DNA from: Anaerolineales bacterium
GTDB lineage: Bacteria; Chloroflexota; Anaerolineae; Anaerolineales; E44-bin32
Direction: 5' to 3'
Length of the DNA: 9,745 nt
Assembly: GCA_030668545.1 (NCBI GenBank)
Contig: DAOUTT010000052.1
Coordinates: 1 to 9,745, forward strand
The position numbers were made by a program, and so were the translations under genes. The notes beneath the pieces were generated by a model, which was not told where the DNA came from, did not search any database, and saw only the letters and a list, made by a program, of their open reading frames with translations. Positions 5,881 to 9,745 of this stretch are shown here, piece after piece (position 1 is the stretch's first letter; every line of letters starts with the position of its first letter).

Positions 5881-5956
5881 GACCAGGGTGGACCAGGAAC
5901 ATTGTCCTGATAAGAATCCAATGCCTAGAAGGATAATGAATTTGACCCTGGTCCAC
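5881..5956 (-). repeat. Paired direct/inverted repeats downstream of the respiratory operon
   Basis: GTGGACCAGG (5888-5897) pairs perfectly with CCTGGTCCAC (5947-5956). The overlapping GACCAGGGT (5881-5889) pairs equally well with ACCCTGGTC (5945-5953). The left side thus has GACCAGG twice in tandem, 3 bases apart, competing for one right arm across a loop of roughly 50 bases. The element starts 28 bases past the stop of the minus-strand oxidoreductase gene, so it falls in the 3' end of that transcript. Beyond it the RNA reads ATCTTCTTTC, pyrimidine-rich but not a real T-run. A transcript-end or stability element is plausible, but the long loop makes a simple intrinsic terminator unlikely. 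Confidence 0.5.
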
Positions 5957-5983
5957 TCTCAGGTGGTGGTGAGTGAGTGTGCG

Positions 5984-7894
5984 CTAAGGTGCCTTTTTAG
6001 CGGAGAGCGCTTCGGCGATGTCTATCGCAGTAACCTTCTCGCCCATGCCTTTGCTGCTGATTGCATCGTCGAACATGATCAGACAATAGGGGCATGCGGT
6101 GACGACCACGTCTGCCTTCGCCTGGTCAACGGCTTCTGAAAGGCGTTGTTGATTGATGCGCGTATTTGGATCGGTCTCCATCCACATATGCCCGCCGCCA
6201 CCACCACAGCAGAATCCATTTTCGCGGTTGCGCGGCATCTCCACTCTCTGCAATCCCTCAACGCTATCCAACACTTGTCGGGGTTCATTGTAGATATCGT
6301 TGTAGCGCCCGATGTAGCAGGAGTCATGATAGGTGAAGGTGCCTCCGTCGGCTTGCGTTTTCGGCTGCAAACGCCCGCTGGATACGAGCTCGGCGAGCAG
6401 TTCTGTATGATGGATGACTTCGAAATCGGCGCCGAAATGAGGATATTCGTTTTTAAGGGTATTAAAGCAGTGCGCACAGGCCGACACCAAACGATTAAAG
6501 CGCACTCCTTTGAAAGCAGCCATATTCTCTTCCACCATCACCTGGAAGACATACTCGTGTCCCATCCTACGTGCAGTCTCACCGCAGCATCCTTCAGCAG
6601 ATCCCAGGATGGCGAAATCGACACCAGCCTCTTGAAGCAGTTCGCTTAGAGCACGGCCGGCGGCATGATTTCTGCTGTCGTAACCGTAAGCGCAGCCGAT
6701 GAAGAGCAGGACGTCCGTTTCGTCACCAGGTTGGAGCACGCGTATTCCGGTCTCCCGTGCCCAGGGCGCATGCTCCTCGCGGGGCAGTCCCCAGGGATTG
6801 CCCCGGCGCTCCATTTGCATCAAGGTTTCACCGATCGATCCGGGAATCTCCCCGGTAGTAAGCGTCATGTAGCGTCGCATTTCAACCGCCGCGGAGACAG
6901 GATCGATGAACAGGGGGCATGCGTGCAGGCAGGCGCCGCATGTTGTGCACAACCAGGGGTATTCCTTATCGATAAACCCGCCGAGCAGCGTGTCGGACGA
7001 ATTTCCATTCTCCCCCATCAAGGTGCTGTGCATGGACGCTTGAAGCGTGTCGATCAGCTCCCGCGGCGAGAACGGCATGCCACTAATTGTTGCCGGGCAT
7101 ACGTCCTCGCATCGACCACATTGCGTGCAGGCGTCAAATGATAAGAGGGAGACCGATGGATATTGGGCGATCTCGCCCGCGCCAAGGACCTCGGCTGTCT
7201 CCAGGTCCTCGATCGTGTCCAATTCTCCTAATGGCCGAAACGGTCTCAGGATGATGTTTAGAGGGCCCGTGACAATGTGCCTGAGTTTCGTAAAAGGAAG
7301 GCTGACGATAAAGAGAAAGCCCACGACCGAGTGCGTCCAAAAGAGGACGGCGTGAATGGGGGCATTCGGGCCGATGGTTACACCGGCGCCTGAAAGTGCT
7401 TGTGCGAGCAAGTTCCCGATTGGGCTCCAGTTTTGCCAAGCGGGCTGGGTCGCGAGGAAGCGAGCCGCCTCGGCGAAGAAACCTAGGATCGTAATCGTGA
7501 AAAGCAAGAGCAGTGTGTAGCCATCTTCCAGTCGGTTCTTGAGGTAAGTTGGCCGGAAAAATACTCTCCGGGCGAGTGCCAATAGAAGTCCGGCGATGAT
7601 CATCCCGCCACCAATGTCCATCACCAATTCGAACCAGAGTAAGGATGTGCCACGCGGCCAGGGAAGTTCAATGGGCAGGAAAAGAGGGTATTGCAGCAAG
7701 TTGATCACGGTCCCGAGGAGCTGGATCATCATCCCCCAGAAGATGAGCAAATGCATAATGCCGGGATAAGCACGCTTGAGCACTCTATCCTGGATGATGG
7801 CGTGAAGCAGGAGTTCTCGAATCGCTCGCGGCCAGCGTGAAGGTCCACGTGTGATTTCGGGCTTTGATGAAGAGGGCGCTGTGTCTGTGGTCAA
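5984..7894 (-). CDS. Membrane CCG-domain Fe-S oxidoreductase, ETF:menaquinone oxidoreductase type (EMO/FadF-like)
   Basis: This 636-residue fusion has an N-terminal NarI-like membrane domain and a C-terminal HdrD/GlcF-like half. About four to five membrane helices lie between residues 44 and 205, with His48, His181, His188 and His206 as candidate heme b ligands. Two [4Fe-4S] ferredoxin motifs follow: C256, C259, C262, C266 and C316, C319, C322, C326. Two complete CCG domains come next: C401, C436-C437, C473-x2-C476, and C526, C562-C563, C601-x2-C604, which in this family bind noncubane or unusual 4Fe-4S clusters. This architecture matches membrane oxidoreductases proposed to pass electrons from electron-transfer flavoprotein to menaquinone. 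Translation starts at TTG (7894), overlapping the Rieske stop as TTGA, with AGGCGGTG upstream, so the genes are coupled. The partner could instead be another soluble dehydrogenase, since no etf genes are visible here. Confidence 0.85.
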   Translation of the reverse strand: MTTDTAPSSSKPEITRGPSRWPRAIRELLLHAIIQDRVLKRAYPGIMHLLIFWGMMIQLLGTVINLLQYPLFLPIELPWPRGTSLLWFELVMDIGGGMIIAGLLLALARRVFFRPTYLKNRLEDGYTLLLLFTITILGFFAEAARFLATQPAWQNWSPIGNLLAQALSGAGVTIGPNAPIHAVLFWTHSVVGFLFIVSLPFTKLRHIVTGPLNIILRPFRPLGELDTIEDLETAEVLGAGEIAQYPSVSLLSFDACTQCGRCEDVCPATISGMPFSPRELIDTLQASMHSTLMGENGNSSDTLLGGFIDKEYPWLCTTCGACLHACPLFIDPVSAAVEMRRYMTLTTGEIPGSIGETLMQMERRGNPWGLPREEHAPWARETGIRVLQPGDETDVLLFIGCAYGYDSRNHAAGRALSELLQEAGVDFAILGSAEGCCGETARRMGHEYVFQVMVEENMAAFKGVRFNRLVSACAHCFNTLKNEYPHFGADFEVIHHTELLAELVSSGRLQPKTQADGGTFTYHDSCYIGRYNDIYNEPRQVLDSVEGLQRVEMPRNRENGFCCGGGGGHMWMETDPNTRINQQRLSEAVDQAKADVVVTACPYCLIMFDDAISSKGMGEKVTAIDIAEALSAKKAP

Positions 7895-8340
7895 GCTTCA
7901 CCGCCTATAAGTATGTTTCCATCTACGATCGTGACGAGTATTTCTTCAAGCGAGGTAGGGGGAGGACCACTGATGACCGAGCCATCAACGGCGTTGAAGT
8001 AACCTTCATGGCAGGGACCCGCGCTCATCTTGGACTCGGGGTGCCAATCCACCCGGCAGGCGAAGTGTGTGCAGACAGCGGAGTAGGCGACAATCCCTCG
8101 CTCCGGTGTATTGATCACTAACGCTGGGTAACGACCGAATCTAACAGTCTTGGCCTCTCCTTCAGGGATCGTGCCTTCACTCCCTGCGGAAACCGGATCA
8201 GAGGGCATTTCTTCCAGCTTAGAGGGCCAGAAGTAGGCGATTGCGGGTCCAGCGATTGCGGTCAATCCCAGAGCAGCGAACAGGCTGCTCAGGATTTTCA
8301 GGAAGCCTCTGCGCGGTACCTTCGCTTCTTGATCTGTCAT
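7891..8340 (-). CDS. Rieske 2Fe-2S protein with an incomplete ligand set
   Basis: This 149-residue protein is a small Rieske subunit of a cytochrome bc-type complex. It has a Tat-like N-terminus (R10-R11-GFLK) and one hydrophobic anchor at about 12-38, which places the cluster domain outside the membrane. Box 1 is complete: C90-T-H92-F-A-C95. Box 2 reads G108-P109-C110-H111 followed by EGYF. The usual form is CPCH, where the first Cys binds iron and the second forms a disulfide with the last Cys of box 1. By this alignment the disulfide pair C95/C110 and the ligands C90, H92 and H111 are present, but the fourth ligand is Gly (codon GGT, bases 8019-8017 on the minus strand). The SGPPP loop that follows is typical for the family. 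ATG start with GGAG upstream; its stop overlaps the next gene by 4 bases. Confidence 0.88.
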   Translation of the reverse strand: MTDQEAKVPRRGFLKILSSLFAALGLTAIAGPAIAYFWPSKLEEMPSDPVSAGSEGTIPEGEAKTVRFGRYPALVINTPERGIVAYSAVCTHFACRVDWHPESKMSAGPCHEGYFNAVDGSVISGPPPTSLEEILVTIVDGNILIGGEA

Positions 8341-8388
8341 AGGGCTCTCCGTTTATCGATTGACGAATGGGAAATCTCGTCGGAATTA

Positions 8389-8787
8389 TTAACTCAGGGC
8401 TCCCATGATCGTAAGGCCGATCACGACTATTGATCCGACAATAACAATAATCCAGCGGACGTTTCGTGCTCGGAGAGTATCACCCTTTCGATCGAGAAAT
8501 GGCCAGATCACGATCAGGATCAGCCCGATAATGGGAATTAACACGCCGATGGTTTTCGGTACGTACTTCAACATTTCATAAAGGAAGAGAAAGTACCAAT
8601 CGGATTTTACGTGTGGTGTGACCATCGGGTCGGCTGGGGACTCAAGACCGATGGGAATTATCAAGCCCACGATTCCCACAACGATCATTATCGCCATGAT
8701 CAAAATTACGACTTTCGCCTCGGTCCAAATATGGTCAGGGAAGAAGGGAATGGTTTTTTCTTCTGGAGTGGATTCTCCCTCAGTCAT
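8389..8787 (-). CDS. Cytochrome b C-terminal half (subunit IV-like)
   Basis: This 132-residue protein has three predicted membrane helices, at about 25-47, 80-97 and 111-130. PADPMVTPHV (51-60) followed by DWYFLFLYEMLKY is the signature of the cytochrome b C-terminal domain, which in split b6/IV-type complexes forms part of the quinol-oxidising Qo site. The conserved Pro-Glu-Trp-Tyr of the ef loop is replaced by S62-D63-W64-Y65. It lies between cytochrome b (22-base gap) and the Rieske gene (48-base gap) in the same operon and has GGAGG just before the ATG. It should assemble with both neighbours. No extra heme-binding motif is seen in it. Confidence 0.88.
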   Translation of the reverse strand: MTEGESTPEEKTIPFFPDHIWTEAKVVILIMAIMIVVGIVGLIIPIGLESPADPMVTPHVKSDWYFLFLYEMLKYVPKTIGVLIPIIGLILIVIWPFLDRKGDTLRARNVRWIIVIVGSIVVIGLTIMGALS

Positions 8788-8809
8788 GCTTCCTCCATTA
8801 GCTTTGTTA

Positions 8810-9745
8810 TTAGAGTGGTCGATGGATGCCTTGTCGGCGAATCATCAGGAAATGTATACCCATCAGCCCCAGGGCACCGACCGGTATCACCAGAACGTGC
8901 AATGCATAGAAACGGCTTAAAGTGACTGCAGAGACATCCCAACCACCGCGCATGAACACGAGTAGGATGTCACCGATCTGGGGGATGCCGCCAGCGATCT
9001 CGGTTGACACCGTCGTTGCCCAATAAGCTTGCTGATCCCATGGCAGCAGGTACCCCGTTAATCCAAAAGCGAAGGTAAGGATGAGCAGAAGTGCGCCTGA
9101 CACCCAATTGAGCTCGCGCGGCGCCTTGAAGGCGCCATGGATGAACACGCGTACCATATGGGCGACGACCATTACGACCATGCCGTTTGCCGACCAATGA
9201 TGAATGGCTCTAATGGCAGCGCCGAAGCGAACTTCAGTCTCGATGAATTGAATACTGGCATAGGCTGCTTCAGGTGTTGGCTTGTAGTAGAAGGCGAGCA
9301 TGGTGCCAGTCACAGCTTGAATCATGAAAAGAGTGAAGGTTATCCCGCCTAAGCAGTACATCCAGCGTGTGGAAAACATGGCAACAGGCTTGCCAAGAAT
9401 TTCACGCATTGGTTCGACGATCTGGAACCGGTCATCAAGCCAATCGACAGCGCGCGCCCAAAGCGGCTTCCAGGGTTTCCGGGTAACCCATCCGCTGCCT
9501 GCCCGATAAGCCCCGACGAGAAAGATCAGTCCTCCGAAGCCAAACACGGTCCACCGGGCCAACGGGGTCCAGATATTGTCGATCGAGCCGCTCAGGTGGC
9601 AATGCAAACATGTGTCTTGTTCGGGGGGCGGTGGTGGGGTGGGTTCTGTGAGGTGGACAGATGCGAGCCGTAAAAGGGATAATGGTGAATCCTGAATAGG
9701 ATCCACAGTCTCGCTCGCCTGCGCTTTTGGTGTCCCCAGGGCGAC
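8810..9745 (-). CDS. Cytochrome b N-terminal half with a c-heme extension, 5' end cut by the window edge
   Basis: The reading frame is open to the right edge, giving 311 visible residues; a GTG at 9706 is in frame but is probably internal. Numbering from that GTG, the 13 residues before it end in KAQASE, which looks like a signal-peptidase site, so the true start lies outside the window. A proline-rich stretch (EPTPPPPPEQ) leads to one heme c motif C33-L-H-C36-H37. A membrane helix at about 52-69 and an Arg/Lys-rich loop follow, then a b6-type cytochrome b core. Its heme b ligands are H169 and H183 (13 apart) and H270 and H285 (14 apart, the b6 spacing). The topology fits: the c-heme ends up outside and the basic loop inside. 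It is the promoter-proximal visible gene of the operon and pairs with the subunit IV-like gene just downstream. Confidence 0.88.
   Translation of the reverse strand, partial: VALGTPKAQASETVDPIQDSPLSLLRLASVHLTEPTPPPPPEQDTCLHCHLSGSIDNIWTPLARWTVFGFGGLIFLVGAYRAGSGWVTRKPWKPLWARAVDWLDDRFQIVEPMREILGKPVAMFSTRWMYCLGGITFTLFMIQAVTGTMLAFYYKPTPEAAYASIQFIETEVRFGAAIRAIHHWSANGMVVMVVAHMVRVFIHGAFKAPRELNWVSGALLLILTFAFGLTGYLLPWDQQAYWATTVSTEIAGGIPQIGDILLVFMRGGWDVSAVTLSRFYALHVLVIPVGALGLMGIHFLMIRRQGIHRPL

Noticed and set aside
5736..5882. 48-codon plus-strand reading frame in the spacer before the zincin gene
   Set aside because: No ribosome binding site, no recognisable motif, and it overlaps the inverted repeat at 5826-5862.
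5881..5956. Short repeats as a CRISPR array or insertion-sequence end
   Set aside because: There are only two GACCAGG copies 3 bases apart plus one inverted copy, with no regular spacers, no target-site duplication and no transposase.
6146..7355. Several plus-strand frames of 100-170 codons opposite the CCG-domain oxidoreductase
   Set aside because: They are antisense shadows of a gene with complete cysteine motifs on the other strand.
9704..9706. GTG at 9706 as the true start of cytochrome b
   Set aside because: The frame stays open to the window edge, and the residues upstream look like the end of a signal peptide, which an exported CxxCH heme motif needs.

Overview
The window looks like a stretch of bacterial chromosome with roughly balanced base composition, densely packed genes and no mobile element. 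The combination of a CIRCE heat-shock operator, a tryptophan T-box in front of trpS, a B12-dependent mutase/MeaB operon, and a menaquinol-type cytochrome b / Rieske / HdrD-like oxidoreductase operon would fit a Chloroflexota (Anaerolineae-like) organism. That placement is an inference from gene content and style, not from a marker-gene search.

Left part, bases 1-2088. The left edge is the control region of a leftward gene that lies outside the window: a sigma70-type promoter, a perfect CIRCE (HrcA) operator and a ribosome binding site. Divergent from it, with its own promoter, is a short thioredoxin (306-632) carrying a CHPC active site. Next come a good promoter (653-681), a complete Trp-specific T-box leader (about 688-1015) with a terminator, and tryptophanyl-tRNA synthetase trpS (1084-2088).

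Middle part, bases 2245-5158. Four tightly packed rightward genes form one operon: the B12-binding small subunit of a methylmalonyl-CoA-type mutase, the mutase chaperone GTPase MeaB (14-bp overlap), a RimJ/RimL-type GNAT acetyltransferase (4-bp overlap) and a ribose-phosphate pyrophosphokinase (1-bp gap). The large mutase subunit must be encoded elsewhere.

Right part, bases 5175-9745, all on the minus strand. A lone HELTHVWQ zincin (5723-5175) converges on prs. It is separated from the next operon by a 260-bp spacer with several inverted repeats. The operon reads right to left: cytochrome b with an N-terminal c-heme extension (cut by the right edge), the cytochrome b C-terminal half (subunit IV-like), a Rieske protein, and a 636-residue membrane [4Fe-4S]/CCG-domain oxidoreductase of the ETF:menaquinone oxidoreductase type. 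These would form a quinone-linked chain: electrons from acyl-CoA oxidation via ETF enter menaquinone through the CCG protein and leave through the cytochrome b/Rieske complex. The mutase operon, which handles propionyl-CoA-derived carbon, fits such a metabolism.

The most unusual signal is in this last operon. The Rieske protein lacks one of the four expected cluster ligands (Gly-Pro-Cys-His where Cys-Pro-Cys-His is expected), and the partner cytochrome b half has Ser-Asp-Trp-Tyr where the Qo-site Pro-Glu-Trp-Tyr motif is expected. Together these suggest a divergent, possibly non-canonical, quinol-oxidising complex, provided the base call is right.
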